Assembly (NCBI GenBank): GCA_902617285.1
Contig: CACMVZ010000002.1
Coordinates: 1-64,000, forward strand
Direction of reading: 5' to 3'
Length of the DNA stretch: 64,000 bases
DNA from: an uncultured Bacteroidota bacterium
GTDB taxonomy: Bacteria; Bacteroidota; Bacteroidia; Flavobacteriales; Flavobacteriaceae
The position numbers were made by a program, and so were the translations under genes. Below, piece after piece: positions 1 through 8,608 of this stretch; the first letter of the stretch is position 1; every line of letters starts with the position of its first letter. Below the pieces are notes generated by a model that saw only the letters and a program-made list of their open reading frames with translations, was not told the DNA's origin and searched no databases.

Positions 1-1251
1 ACTTCAAATTTTGGACTCCATTACACATATGGTAGAGGGTTTTATGAGAATTACAATGTAGGATATGATAGCTCTGATTATATTGATAGAAGATGGTTAG
101 ATAATGATTTTTATGGGTTTATTTTTAGTGTAAACCAAAGAACAACAAAATATAATTCTACAATTGGAGGTTCATATAATAAATATTCTGGTGAACATTA
201 TGGAGAGTATTTATGGATTGATCAAGATTCAAATTCTGAAAACAGCTATGGCTTTAAGGAAAAATTTTACGATGACTATGGAAATAAGAATGAGTTTAAT
301 GTTTTCGCTAAAATTGACTATTATTTAAATGATAAATTATCTATTTATGGTGACCTACAGTATAGAAATATAAAATATGAAGCAGGAATATCTGCTAATT
401 CAGTTTTTACAGGTTATGTTGAGGAAGGTTTTAACCGTCTAGATAAGACGTTTAATTTTTTCAACCCAAAGTTTGGTCTATTCTATAATTTAAATAATTC
501 TAATAATATATATTTTTCTTTCGCTAGAGCGCAAAGAGAGCCAACAAGAACTGACTATGCTAATGGGAGTCCTGATGCAGAAAAATTGAATGATTTTGAA
601 CTAGGTTGGAAATTAACATTAGAGAATAGTTCCATTAATGTTAATGCCTTTTATATGGTCTACGATAATCAACTTGTTTTAACTGGCCAAAGAGATATTA
701 ATGGGTATGAAATTAGAAGAAACATTGGAGAATCTTATAGGTTGGGAATTGAGTTAGACTCAAACATTAATTTAAGCTCTAAACTAAATTTAAATACAAA
801 TCTTTCAATTAGTAGTAATAAGAACCAAGATTTTTATTCAATTTTTGATGGAATTCTTAAGAACTATGGAAATACAGATTTAGCCTATTCTCCAAGCTTT
901 ATAGCAAATAACATAATTGACTATTCCCCAAATGAGAAAGTAATAATCTCTTTAAGATCCAATTATGTTAGTGAACAATATTTTGCACAAACTAATTCAC
1001 CAATTTCTAAATTAGAGTCATTCTTTGTTCATGATTTAAACTTCATTCATAAAATGATTATTAAAGGACTATCAGATGATATAAACTTCAAGGTTTTAGT
1101 TAATAATTTATTTAACTCTAAATATGTAAGCTATGGAGGTTACTATACCTATGATATCCCAACAGATAATCAAATTACTACTTATGAAGGCACATATTAC
1201 TATCCTCAAGCAGAGATCAATATACTTGTAGGTTTAGACTTTAAGTTTTAA
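1..1251 (+). CDS. TonB-dependent outer-membrane receptor, C-terminal part (5' end outside window)
   Basis: The frame is open from base 1 to the stop at 1251, giving at least 416 residues of the beta-barrel half of a TonB-dependent receptor. Aromatic-rich alternating strands run throughout. The motif FNPKFG near residue 155, the AxREPTRTDY segment near 178-187, and the final strand ending in an aromatic residue (DFKF) are typical of these barrels. The plug domain, TonB box and signal peptide lie upstream of the window. Such receptors import bulky substrates (siderophores, vitamins, glycans) across the outer membrane using TonB energy. The substrate cannot be told from this part. A hairpin terminator follows the stop by about 27 bp, so this is the last gene of its transcript. 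Confidence 0.9.
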   Translation, partial: TSNFGLHYTYGRGFYENYNVGYDSSDYIDRRWLDNDFYGFIFSVNQRTTKYNSTIGGSYNKYSGEHYGEYLWIDQDSNSENSYGFKEKFYDDYGNKNEFNVFAKIDYYLNDKLSIYGDLQYRNIKYEAGISANSVFTGYVEEGFNRLDKTFNFFNPKFGLFYNLNNSNNIYFSFARAQREPTRTDYANGSPDAEKLNDFELGWKLTLENSSINVNAFYMVYDNQLVLTGQRDINGYEIRRNIGESYRLGIELDSNINLSSKLNLNTNLSISSNKNQDFYSIFDGILKNYGNTDLAYSPSFIANNIIDYSPNEKVIISLRSNYVSEQYFAQTNSPISKLESFFVHDLNFIHKMIIKGLSDDINFKVLVNNLFNSKYVSYGGYYTYDIPTDNQITTYEGTYYYPQAEINILVGLDFKF

Positions 1252-1277
1252 TCAAAAATTTGTAAATTAGAGTAAAT

Positions 1278-1300
1278 ATCCCCTTTTATAGGGGATTTTT
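1278..1300 (+). terminator. Rho-independent terminator after the TonB receptor
   Basis: The hairpin ATCCCC / loop TTTTATA / GGGGAT is followed directly by five T residues. It lies between the receptor stop at 1251 and the greA start at 1310. Its T-run overlaps a near-match to the -7 promoter element (GATTTTTG, 1294-1301). Confidence 0.8.
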
Positions 1301-1309
1301 GCATTGAAT

Positions 1310-1783
1310 ATGAGTAAGATATCATACTATACTGAAAAAGGCTTGAAAAATCTAAGGAAGAAGCTAGATCATCTAAAAGATGTTGAGCGTCCGCGCGCAT
1401 CTCAGGCAATTGCTGAGGCAAGAGATAAAGGTGATTTAAGTGAAAATGCTGAATATGACGCTGCAAAAGAAGCACAGGGTCTTTTAGAGCTTGAAATTTC
1501 TAAATTAGAAGAAACACTCTCAAATGCAAGAATTATAGACGAATCTAAACTTGACACATCAAAGGTCTTAGTTCTATCTACTGTTAAAATTAAAAATCTT
1601 AATAATTCTGCTACAATGGAGTATAAATTAGTTGCTCAAAGTGAAGCAAACCTTGCCAAAGGAAAAATTTCGGTTGATTCTCCTATAGGAAAGGGTCTGT
1701 TGGGTAAAAAAGTTGGAGATACTGCAGAAATCTCAATACCAAATGGTAATGTTAAATTTGAAATTCTTGAAATTTCAAGATAA
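1310..1783 (+). CDS. greA: Transcription elongation factor GreA
   Basis: GreA enters the secondary channel of stalled RNA polymerase and stimulates cleavage of backtracked transcripts. The product is 157 residues, the normal length. An N-terminal antiparallel coiled coil (about 1-75) carries the tip motif GDLSENAEYD at residues 41-50, with its acidic residues. An FKBP-like C-terminal domain follows. I chose the ATG at 1310 (MSKISYYTEKG) over a TTG two codons upstream because it matches family N-termini. The stop overlaps the next ATG by one base (TAATG), so greA, the HIT gene and DUF3127 form one coupled operon. Confidence 0.96.
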   Translation: MSKISYYTEKGLKNLRKKLDHLKDVERPRASQAIAEARDKGDLSENAEYDAAKEAQGLLELEISKLEETLSNARIIDESKLDTSKVLVLSTVKIKNLNNSATMEYKLVAQSEANLAKGKISVDSPIGKGLLGKKVGDTAEISIPNGNVKFEILEISR

Positions 1784-2172
1784 TGGCATCAATTTTCACA
1801 AAAATTATTCTAGGAGAAATACCATCATATAAGATTTATGAAGATGAAAATTATTATGCTTTTCTTGATATAAATCCAAATGCATTAGGTCATACATTAT
1901 GTATCCCAAAAAAAGAAGTAGATAAACTGTTTGATCTTGACGATGAAACATATAAGGGTTTAATGATTTTTTCAAAAAAAATTGCTGAAGCACTAAAAAA
2001 AGCAGTAGATTGTCAAAGAATTGGAATAAGTGTAATAGGACTGGAAGTTCCCCACGTTCATGTACATTTGATACCAATCAACAAGATGGATGATATGTCG
2101 TTTAACTCAAAGATTAAATTAAGTGATGATGAGTTTGTCGATATAATGGAAAAAATTAAATCTTATTTATAA
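1783..2172 (+). CDS. HIT family (histidine triad) nucleotide-binding protein
   Basis: A 129-residue HIT-fold protein, probably a purine nucleoside phosphoramidase or dinucleotide hydrolase of the Hint type. It begins with the family-typical SIFTKIILGEIPSYKIYED. The triad HVHVH is at residues 91-95, the central histidine acting as nucleophile. Start and stop codons overlap greA upstream and the DUF3127 gene downstream by one base each (TAATG), implying translational coupling. The cellular substrate is not shown by the sequence. Confidence 0.93.
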   Translation: MASIFTKIILGEIPSYKIYEDENYYAFLDINPNALGHTLCIPKKEVDKLFDLDDETYKGLMIFSKKIAEALKKAVDCQRIGISVIGLEVPHVHVHLIPINKMDDMSFNSKIKLSDDEFVDIMEKIKSYL

Positions 2173-2543
2173 TGGAATTATTAGGAAAAATAAAGCTAAT
2201 TGGTGATATAAAAACATATGGAGACAACGGTTTCAGAAAAAGAGAACTTGTCCTTACAACTGAAGAACAATACCCTCAGCACATTTTGATTGAATTTATC
2301 CAAAATAACTGCGAGCTATTAGACAACTATAGTATTGGACAAACTGTAAGAATTGGAATCAATATTAGAGGTAGAGAGTGGGAGAGTCCTGATCAAGGAA
2401 TTAAATATTTCAATTCAATACAAGGCTGGAGAATAGAATCTTTAGATGACCAAGTTATGGATTCTGCTCCTTTGGACTTACCTGTAGAAAGTGATAATCC
2501 TCCTAAAGATGATGATTTAACAGAAGATGACTTACCGTTCTAG
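2172..2543 (+). CDS. DUF3127 domain protein with SSB-like acidic tail
   Basis: A 123-residue protein of the Bacteroidota-specific DUF3127 family. The conserved core runs from about residue 1 to 92 and includes KRELVLTTEEQYPQH, IEFIQNNC and the block around GREWESP..YFNSIQGWRIE. The last 30 residues are acidic and disordered-looking and end EDDLPF, strikingly like the C-terminal tip of single-strand DNA-binding protein (DDDIPF) that recruits repair proteins. An OB-fold nucleic-acid-binding role is plausible but is my inference. It is the last gene of the greA operon, and its stop codon abuts the stop of convergent tsf with no spacer. Confidence 0.88.
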   Translation: MELLGKIKLIGDIKTYGDNGFRKRELVLTTEEQYPQHILIEFIQNNCELLDNYSIGQTVRIGINIRGREWESPDQGIKYFNSIQGWRIESLDDQVMDSAPLDLPVESDNPPKDDDLTEDDLPF

Positions 2544-3365
2544 TTAGACTAATCCAACTCTTGAAAAACCTGTTACTTCTGTATTTTCTGACTGAGATTT
2601 AAGATAATCAGAAATACTCTGCTTACTATCTTTTATGAATTGTTGATTTACAAGGGTGTTTTCCTTAAAAAACTTTTTTAGTTTTCCCTTGGCTATATTA
2701 TCAAGCATTTCTTCTGGCTTTCCTTCTTGTCTTAATTGATCTTTTGCAATTTCAATTTCCTTTTCAATAATATCTTGACTAACACTATCTTCATTTAGTG
2801 CAACTGGATTCATCGCGGCAACTTGCATAGAAATGTCTTTTGCAACTTCACTAGCATTATCAAACTTTTGAGACAGGCCAACAATTGAGGCTATTTTATT
2901 CCCTGCATGAATGTATGATCCAACAAATTCAGAGCTTAAATACTCAAAAGAACCTATTTCAATTTTCTCACCAATAACACCAGTTTGCTCTAAAAGTTTA
3001 TCAGAAACTTTCATTCCATCAAAATCTGAATTAAGGAATGAGTCCTTATCAGTGAAGTTCAATGCGTGATCTGCTAGACTTTGAGCTAATTCAATGTAAT
3101 CTTCGTTTTTTGCAACAAAGTCTGTTTCACAGTTTAGAGAAACTATAATACCATATGTATTGTCATCACTAACTTTAGCTAAAACAACACCCTCAGAAGA
3201 TTCTCTGTCAGCTCTGTTTGCAGCAACTTTTTGACCTTTTTTTCTAAGAATTTCAACAGCTTTTTCAAAGTCTCCGTTAGACTCCTCAAGAGCTTTTTTA
3301 CAATCCATCATTCCAGCTCCAGTGGATTGTCTTAACTTGTTTACATCAGATGCAGTTATTTTCAA
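2544..3365 (-). CDS. tsf: Translation elongation factor Ts
   Basis: EF-Ts is the guanine-nucleotide exchange factor that regenerates EF-Tu-GTP. The 273-residue product has an N-terminal UBA-like domain (ASDVNKLRQSTGAGMMDCKKAL) and the EF-Tu contact motif TDFVAKN at 81-87. The start is read as TTG at 3365 because no ATG exists between it and rpsB and the following residues match the family N-terminus. It lies 25 bp downstream of rpsB, as the last gene of rplM-rpsI-rpsB-tsf. The stop abuts the stop of the convergent DUF3127 gene. Confidence 0.95.
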   Translation of the reverse strand: MKITASDVNKLRQSTGAGMMDCKKALEESNGDFEKAVEILRKKGQKVAANRADRESSEGVVLAKVSDDNTYGIIVSLNCETDFVAKNEDYIELAQSLADHALNFTDKDSFLNSDFDGMKVSDKLLEQTGVIGEKIEIGSFEYLSSEFVGSYIHAGNKIASIVGLSQKFDNASEVAKDISMQVAAMNPVALNEDSVSQDIIEKEIEIAKDQLRQEGKPEEMLDNIAKGKLKKFFKENTLVNQQFIKDSKQSISDYLKSQSENTEVTGFSRVGLV

Positions 3366-3390
3366 TTTAGTAAAATTTAAAGATTAATTT

Positions 3391-4158
3391 TTATTCTTCA
3401 GAAGTATCAGCTTCATCAGTACTTTCAACCGCTTCTTCTAATTTTTTTTGTTCAGCAATTTCTTTCTCTTTCTTTCTCTCATCTAAGGATTCTTGAATTG
3501 CATTACATACGATGTCTAAAATTTTTTCAATAGATTTTGAAGCATCATCGTTCGAAGGAATCATAAAATCAACATCATTAGGATCAGAGTTTGTATCAAC
3601 CATCGCAAAAATTGGAATTTTTAACTTTTGAGCTTCTTGGACAGATATTTTTTCATTTAAAGTATCTACTACAAATATAGCCCCTGGAAGTCTAGTCATC
3701 TCTGAGATAGAACCAAGGTTCTTCTCAAGTTTAGCTCTCTGTCTATCTACTTGTAGTTTTTCTTTTTTTGAAAGTGTTTCAAACGTACCATCAGATTTCA
3801 TCCTATCAATTGCATTCATCTTCTTGACAGCTTTTCTAATAGTAACAAAATTAGTTAGCATTCCACCTGGCCATCTTTCAGTAATATATGGCATATTTAC
3901 AGAACTTGCTTTTTCCGCTACAATATCCTTTGCTTGTTTTTTAGTTGCTACAAACAGAACTTTTCTCCCGGATAATACAATTTTTTTTAGCGCATTAACA
4001 GCATCTTCAAGTTTTGCAGCGGTTTTATAAAGATTAATAATATGTATCCCATTTCTTTCCATATAAATATATGGAGCCATATTAGGATTCCATTTTCTAG
4101 TCAGATGTCCAAAGTGAACACCAGCATCCAATAATTCTTTAACTTCCTTATTTGCCAT
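3391..4158 (-). CDS. rpsB: 30S ribosomal protein S2
   Basis: A component of the small ribosomal subunit; 255 residues. The N-terminal block LLDAGVHFGHLTRKWNPNM (about 9-27) and the internal RWPGGMLTNF are diagnostic. The last 35 residues are a charged, acidic extension (AEQKKLEEAVESTDEADTSEE) common in Bacteroidota S2. It follows rpsI by 3 bp and precedes tsf, the usual S2/EF-Ts pairing, here joined to the L13/S9 pair. Confidence 0.97.
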   Translation of the reverse strand: MANKEVKELLDAGVHFGHLTRKWNPNMAPYIYMERNGIHIINLYKTAAKLEDAVNALKKIVLSGRKVLFVATKKQAKDIVAEKASSVNMPYITERWPGGMLTNFVTIRKAVKKMNAIDRMKSDGTFETLSKKEKLQVDRQRAKLEKNLGSISEMTRLPGAIFVVDTLNEKISVQEAQKLKIPIFAMVDTNSDPNDVDFMIPSNDDASKSIEKILDIVCNAIQESLDERKKEKEIAEQKKLEEAVESTDEADTSEE

Positions 4159-4161
4159 ATA

Positions 4162-4548
4162 TTATCTTTTTGAGAATTGGAATTTCTTTCTAGCTTTTTT
4201 CTGTCCAAACTTCTTTCTTTCAACCATTCTAGGATCTCTAGTCATTAAACCTTCTGCCTTTAATGTAGATTTGAATTCTTCATTAAATTCAACTAAAGCT
4301 CGTGAAATGGCGAGCCTTACAGCTTCTGCTTGACCATTTACACCACCACCTTTAACATTAACAGACAGATCAAATTTGTCCTTAGTATCAGTTAAGTTAA
4401 AAGGTTGTAGTATTTTGTATTGAAGAGTAGCTGTGCTAAAAAAGTCAGAGTAAGATTTCTTATTAACTGTTATATTACCTTTACCCTCTGACATGTAGAC
4501 TCTTGCAACAGATGTTTTTCTTCTTCCTATTTTATGAATTACTTCCAT
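4162..4548 (-). CDS. rpsI: 30S ribosomal protein S9
   Basis: A small-subunit protein of 128 residues, normal length. The conserved IGRRKTSVARVY opens the protein, and the basic C-terminus ends KKARKKFQFSKR, the tail that reaches the tRNA in the P site. Its ATG overlaps the rplM stop by one base (TAATG), consistent with coupled L13/S9 translation. Confidence 0.97.
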   Translation of the reverse strand: MEVIHKIGRRKTSVARVYMSEGKGNITVNKKSYSDFFSTATLQYKILQPFNLTDTKDKFDLSVNVKGGGVNGQAEAVRLAISRALVEFNEEFKSTLKAEGLMTRDPRMVERKKFGQKKARKKFQFSKR

Positions 4549-5003
4549 TATATTTTACTATTAACATCAATTGGTTTTGGTTTTTGTGCTTCATGATCAT
4601 GTTCAGAACCTGGAAATACTTTAAGGTTTCTGAATAAATCTGCGCCTAACTTGTTTTTCGGAAGCATTCCTTTAACTGCTTTCTCTACAAGTTTAATATT
4701 ATTTTTTTTGTGAAGTTTATCAGCAGTAATGATTCTTTGACCGCCTGGATATCCAGTGTGGCTTATATATTGCTTTTGAGACCACTTGTCTCCTGATAAA
4801 GATACTTTTTCGGCATTGATTACTACAACATTATCACCACAATCAACATGGGGAGTAAAATTAGTCTTGTGTTTACCTCTTAATAGTTTAGCAACAATAG
4901 ATGCTGTTCTTCCTAATGGTAATTCAGAGGCATCAACAATAACCCACTCTTTGTTAACTGTCTTTCTATTTGCCGAAATTGTCTTATAACTAGTCTTAGT
5001 CAT
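4548..5003 (-). CDS. rplM: 50S ribosomal protein L13
   Basis: A large-subunit protein of 151 residues, a standard length for Bacteroidota. Conserved segments include WVIVDASELPLGRTASIVAKLLRGK (about 21-45) and the GDNVVVINAEKV block. It is the first gene of rplM-rpsI-rpsB-tsf. A clean Bacteroidota -7 element lies about 27 bp upstream of its ATG, so the operon can be transcribed independently of polA. Confidence 0.97.
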   Translation of the reverse strand: MTKTSYKTISANRKTVNKEWVIVDASELPLGRTASIVAKLLRGKHKTNFTPHVDCGDNVVVINAEKVSLSGDKWSQKQYISHTGYPGGQRIITADKLHKKNNIKLVEKAVKGMLPKNKLGADLFRNLKVFPGSEHDHEAQKPKPIDVNSKI

Positions 5004-5029
5004 TAATATTATTATTAATTCTTGGCGTG

Positions 5030-5037
5030 CAAATGTA
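5030..5037 (-). promoter_or_regulatory. -7 promoter element for the rplM ribosomal operon
   Basis: On the minus strand this reads TACATTTG, an exact match to the Bacteroidota -7 consensus TANNTTTG. It lies in the 69-bp gap between polA and rplM, with a T-rich stretch about 19 bp upstream where the -33 element would be. The predicted transcript starts near 5023, leaving a leader of about 20 nt. Confidence 0.7.
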
Positions 5038-5072
5038 CTATTTTAATGAATTTTAAAAAAACTTTTTTCTAT

Positions 5073-7853
5073 TTAATGTGCTTCTAACCAGTTTTTACCA
5101 AATTCTAGGTCAATTTTTAAAGGTACTTTAAGCTTAACAGCTGATTCCATAGTAGTTTTAACGATATCTTCAATCTGATCTTTTTCAGAATTATGTACAT
5201 CAAATACAAGCTCATCATGAACTTGAAGAAGCATCTTTGATTTTAAAGACTGTTTTTTGAACTCAGAATTTATATTTATCATAGCAATTTTGATAATATC
5301 AGCAGCACTACCCTGAATAGGAGCATTTATTGCATTTCTTTCAGCACCGCTTCTTAGCATATTATTTTGGGAATTGATATTCTGTAGATATCTTCTCCTA
5401 CCCATTATAGTTTCAACATATCCATTATTTCTTGCAAAATCAATTTGATCAGACATATATTTTTTTAAACCAGGATAGTTTAAGAAATAGTTATCTATCA
5501 TAACTTTAGATTCAGATCTGTTTAAATTAGTCTGTTGGCTAAGTCCAAATGCTGAAACTCCGTATATAATTCCAAAATTTACTGTTTTTGCATTTCCCCT
5601 TTGTTCACGTGTTACATTTTCTGGGTCAACATTGTAAATTTTAGCGGCAGTCATTTTATGAATATCTTGATTATTTACAAATGCATCAATCATATTCTCT
5701 TCATTACTTATAGATGCAATTATTCTTAACTCAATTTGAGAATAATCAGCTGCCATCAATATATAATCATTATTTCTGGGTATGAAAGCTCTTCTGATTT
5801 TCTGTCCGTTAGCAGTTCTTATTGGAATGTTTTGCAAATTAGGGTTATTGCTAGAAAGCCTCCCTGTTGTAGTTACAGTTTGATTAAAACTACTATGGAC
5901 TCTATTAGTTAAACTACTTACTTCGTTAGGTAGAGATTTTACATAAGTATTTTGAAGTTTATCAAGAGATCTCCATTCAAGAATATCTTCTATGATCTTA
6001 TGATCATTAGCTAAACTTGAAAGAACTTCTTCTGAAGTAGAATATTGGCCAGTTTTAGTTTTTTTGGGCTTGCTAACTAGTTTTAACTTATCAAATAGAA
6101 TTTCACCTAGTTGTTTGGGTGAATTTAAATTAAATTCTTCACCAGATTTTTTGAATATTTCTTTTTTTAATTTTCCTAAGTCCTCTTCAAATTCTTTATC
6201 CAGTTTTTCTAGATAGCTGGTATCTATTTTTATACCTTCTGTTTCCATCTCGCTTAATACACTAATCATTGGAATTTCAATATTATAAAAAATCTTATTT
6301 AAATTATTGACTTCAATTTCTTTGTCAAAAATAACTTTAAGCTGAAGAGTTAAATCTGCATCTTCACTCGCATAATTTGTAATTTTATCAATTGAAACAT
6401 CCCTCATTGATATTTGATTTTTTCCTTTCTTTCCTATTAAAGATTCAATTGAAATTGGAGAATAATTTAAGTAAGATTCTGAGAGGGTATCCAGATTATG
6501 TCTCATATCTGGATTAATTAGGTAATGAGCAACCATTGTATCATATATTGGAGATAACACTTTAATATTATACTTGTGTAATACTTGGATGTCAAATTTT
6601 ATATTGTGTCCAACTTTAATAATTTCAGAAGATTCAAAAAAGGGTCTTAAAATTTCAAATGATTTTTCAAGGACTGACTTATTATTTTTTATAGGTAAAT
6701 AATAGCCTATTCCCTTTTGCCAAGAAAATGAGATTCCAACAATATCCGTTTCCAGTGCATTTAAACCTTCTGTTTCAGTATCAAATGCTACAATTTCCTG
6801 GTTCATCATTTTCTCTACTAATAGTTTTAACTCTTCAAATGACTCTATTCTTTGATATATTGACTTTGAATCATTTAAACTGTCTTTATTAGATTCTACA
6901 TTGTAGGTTTTACTGAACAAATCTCCCTGGATAACTTCAGCACCTTTTTCTTCTAACTGGCTAGAATTAGTTCCAAAAATTTTAAAAAAAGTCTCTTTTA
7001 TTCTCCTAAACTCTAACTCGTCAAAAACTTTTAAGACTATCCCTTTATCTGGATTTGACAATTTAAATTCATCTAGATTATAATCGATTGGTACATCCAA
7101 GATAATTTTTGCTAATTTCTTTGACAATACACCTAATTCTTTATTTTCAATTATCTTTTCACCAAGCTTACCTGTCACTTCATGAGCATTCTGAAGCAAA
7201 TTTTCTAAACTTCCATATTGTTTAATAAACTTTTTTGCAGTTTTATCACCAACACCAGGAAGTCCAGGAATATTATCAACTGAGTCTCCCATCATTCCTA
7301 GATAATCAATTACTTGATCAGGCGATTCAACCTCAAATTTATCTTTAACTTCATCAACTCCCCAGATTTCCATACTATTACCCATTCTAGCAGGTTTACA
7401 TAAAAAAATATTATCTGAAACTAGTTGAGCAAAGTCCTTATCAGGAGTAACCATGTAAACTTTAAAATTATTCTCTTCAGCATCTTTTGCAACAGTTCCA
7501 ATAATGTCATCCGCTTCAAAACCTTCTTTTTCAAGAATTGGAATTTTCATTCCTTCTAATATTTCTTTTATATATGGAATTGCAACAAGAATTGGTTCAG
7601 GTGTTTTGTCTCTGTTACTCTTGTATTCTTCAAACATTTCAGATCGAGTTACAGATCCACCCTTATCAAATGCAACTGCTAAGTAATCTGGATTTTGTGT
7701 TCTAATTATCTCAAATAAAGAATTCATAAAACCTAAAATAGCAGAAGTGTCAGTGCCTTTTGAATTAATCCTGGGATTTTTAATGAAGGCATAATATCCT
7801 CTATAAATTAATGCATACGCATCCAACAAAAAAAGATTCTTCGAGTTCTCCAC
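5073..7853 (-). CDS. polA: DNA polymerase I
   Basis: A 926-residue polymerase for Okazaki fragment maturation and repair synthesis. All three domains are present. The 5'-3' exonuclease (about 1-290) has FLLDAYALIYRGYYAF and the DDIIGT and GLPGVGDKTA motifs. The 3'-5' proofreading domain is intact, with FDTETEGL (357-364), GHNIKFD and the YASEDAD motif. The polymerase domain has DYSQIELRI (motif A), the O-helix REQRGNAKTVNFGIIYG with phenylalanine at the sugar-selecting position, and QVHDELVFD (motif C). Translation must begin at GTG 7853, because the ATG 14 bp upstream is followed by a stop. The promoter is at 7880-7887, divergent from tadA. Confidence 0.97.
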   Translation of the reverse strand: MENSKNLFLLDAYALIYRGYYAFIKNPRINSKGTDTSAILGFMNSLFEIIRTQNPDYLAVAFDKGGSVTRSEMFEEYKSNRDKTPEPILVAIPYIKEILEGMKIPILEKEGFEADDIIGTVAKDAEENNFKVYMVTPDKDFAQLVSDNIFLCKPARMGNSMEIWGVDEVKDKFEVESPDQVIDYLGMMGDSVDNIPGLPGVGDKTAKKFIKQYGSLENLLQNAHEVTGKLGEKIIENKELGVLSKKLAKIILDVPIDYNLDEFKLSNPDKGIVLKVFDELEFRRIKETFFKIFGTNSSQLEEKGAEVIQGDLFSKTYNVESNKDSLNDSKSIYQRIESFEELKLLVEKMMNQEIVAFDTETEGLNALETDIVGISFSWQKGIGYYLPIKNNKSVLEKSFEILRPFFESSEIIKVGHNIKFDIQVLHKYNIKVLSPIYDTMVAHYLINPDMRHNLDTLSESYLNYSPISIESLIGKKGKNQISMRDVSIDKITNYASEDADLTLQLKVIFDKEIEVNNLNKIFYNIEIPMISVLSEMETEGIKIDTSYLEKLDKEFEEDLGKLKKEIFKKSGEEFNLNSPKQLGEILFDKLKLVSKPKKTKTGQYSTSEEVLSSLANDHKIIEDILEWRSLDKLQNTYVKSLPNEVSSLTNRVHSSFNQTVTTTGRLSSNNPNLQNIPIRTANGQKIRRAFIPRNNDYILMAADYSQIELRIIASISNEENMIDAFVNNQDIHKMTAAKIYNVDPENVTREQRGNAKTVNFGIIYGVSAFGLSQQTNLNRSESKVMIDNYFLNYPGLKKYMSDQIDFARNNGYVETIMGRRRYLQNINSQNNMLRSGAERNAINAPIQGSAADIIKIAMININSEFKKQSLKSKMLLQVHDELVFDVHNSEKDQIEDIVKTTMESAVKLKVPLKIDLEFGKNWLEAH

Positions 7854-7879
7854 TAATCCATGAATATTTTATGAATATA

Positions 7880-7887
7880 CAAAGATA
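7880..7887 (-). promoter_or_regulatory. -7 promoter element for polA
   Basis: The minus strand reads TATCTTTG, matching TANNTTTG exactly, 26 bp upstream of the polA GTG start. It lies in the 77-bp divergent gap between polA and tadA. The plus strand of the same gap carries only an imperfect element (CTATTTTG, ending at 7918) ahead of tadA. Confidence 0.65.
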
Positions 7888-7930
7888 AATGTTCGTTAAT
7901 TCAAATGCCCCTATTTTGTAAATTAGCTAG

Positions 7931-8368
7931 ATGGAAATAAATCATAATCAATTTATGAAAAAAGCTCTTCAAGAGGCAAATTATGCTTTTTTTAAAGATG
8001 AAGTTCCTGTCGGGTGTGTTATTGTTTGCAATAACGAAATTATTTCAAGGTCTTCAAATATGGTTGAATTATTAAATGACTCAACAGCTCATGCTGAATT
8101 AATTGCAATTACATCAGCTCAAAACAATTTAAATAGTAAGAATCTAGAAAATTGTACTCTATATACAACACTTGAACCGTGCATGATGTGTTACGGAGCT
8201 ATTTACTGGTCAAAGATTAAAACTATAGTCTATGGTGCATCTGATCAAAAAAGAGGGTTTTCAAAGCACATAGTAAATGTAGATAGAGATATTAAAATTA
8301 TTAAAGGAGTTTTAGAAGCAGAGTCTAAGGAATTACTTAATAGCTTTTTTAAAAAAATTAGAAGTTAA
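7931..8368 (+). CDS. tadA: tRNA adenosine(34) deaminase
   Basis: A zinc deaminase of the CMP/dCMP deaminase superfamily, 145 residues. The catalytic HAE triad is at 54-56, and the zinc cysteines are in the PCMMC motif at 83-87, preceded by YTTLE. Length and the GCVIV...AHAELIAI pattern fit TadA, which converts A34 of tRNA-Arg to inosine. A guanine or other nucleoside deaminase is the main alternative. The ATG at 7931 follows a weak promoter-like TATTTTG by about 12 bp, so the mRNA may have almost no leader. The 3' end overlaps the convergent small membrane protein gene by 11 bp. Confidence 0.88.
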   Translation: MEINHNQFMKKALQEANYAFFKDEVPVGCVIVCNNEIISRSSNMVELLNDSTAHAELIAITSAQNNLNSKNLENCTLYTTLEPCMMCYGAIYWSKIKTIVYGASDQKRGFSKHIVNVDRDIKIIKGVLEAESKELLNSFFKKIRS

Positions 8369-8606
8369 AGTCATCAGCTTTCTCTCTCATTTTTTTTAAG
8401 TTTTCGTTACTAAGAGTATAGTCTTTTAACTTCTTTCCTTTCCACCTAATAGCAAGAAATAAAGGCATAAAAATTAAAGTTCCAACTAAGACAGATATTC
8501 CAATAATTATATCTCCTGTTTGATTACCTATTAATTCTTTTGAAAAAATTCCAACGAATACACCTATAAAAATTAAATAGGATAATATTTTAACAAAAAT
8601 CTTCAT
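8358..8606 (-). CDS. Small two-helix membrane protein of unknown function
   Basis: An 82-residue protein. Two hydrophobic helices (about 5-23 and 33-55) are followed by a basic and acidic cytoplasmic tail, RWKGKKLKDYTLSNENLKKMREKADDFNF. I do not recognise a named family. It starts 2 bp after the aspS stop on the same strand, so it is probably co-transcribed with aspS. Its coding end overlaps tadA tail-to-tail by 11 bp. The codon pattern and the intact frame between tightly spaced genes support it being real. Confidence 0.7.
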   Translation of the reverse strand: MKIFVKILSYLIFIGVFVGIFSKELIGNQTGDIIIGISVLVGTLIFMPLFLAIRWKGKKLKDYTLSNENLKKMREKADDFNF

Positions 8607-8608
8607 TT

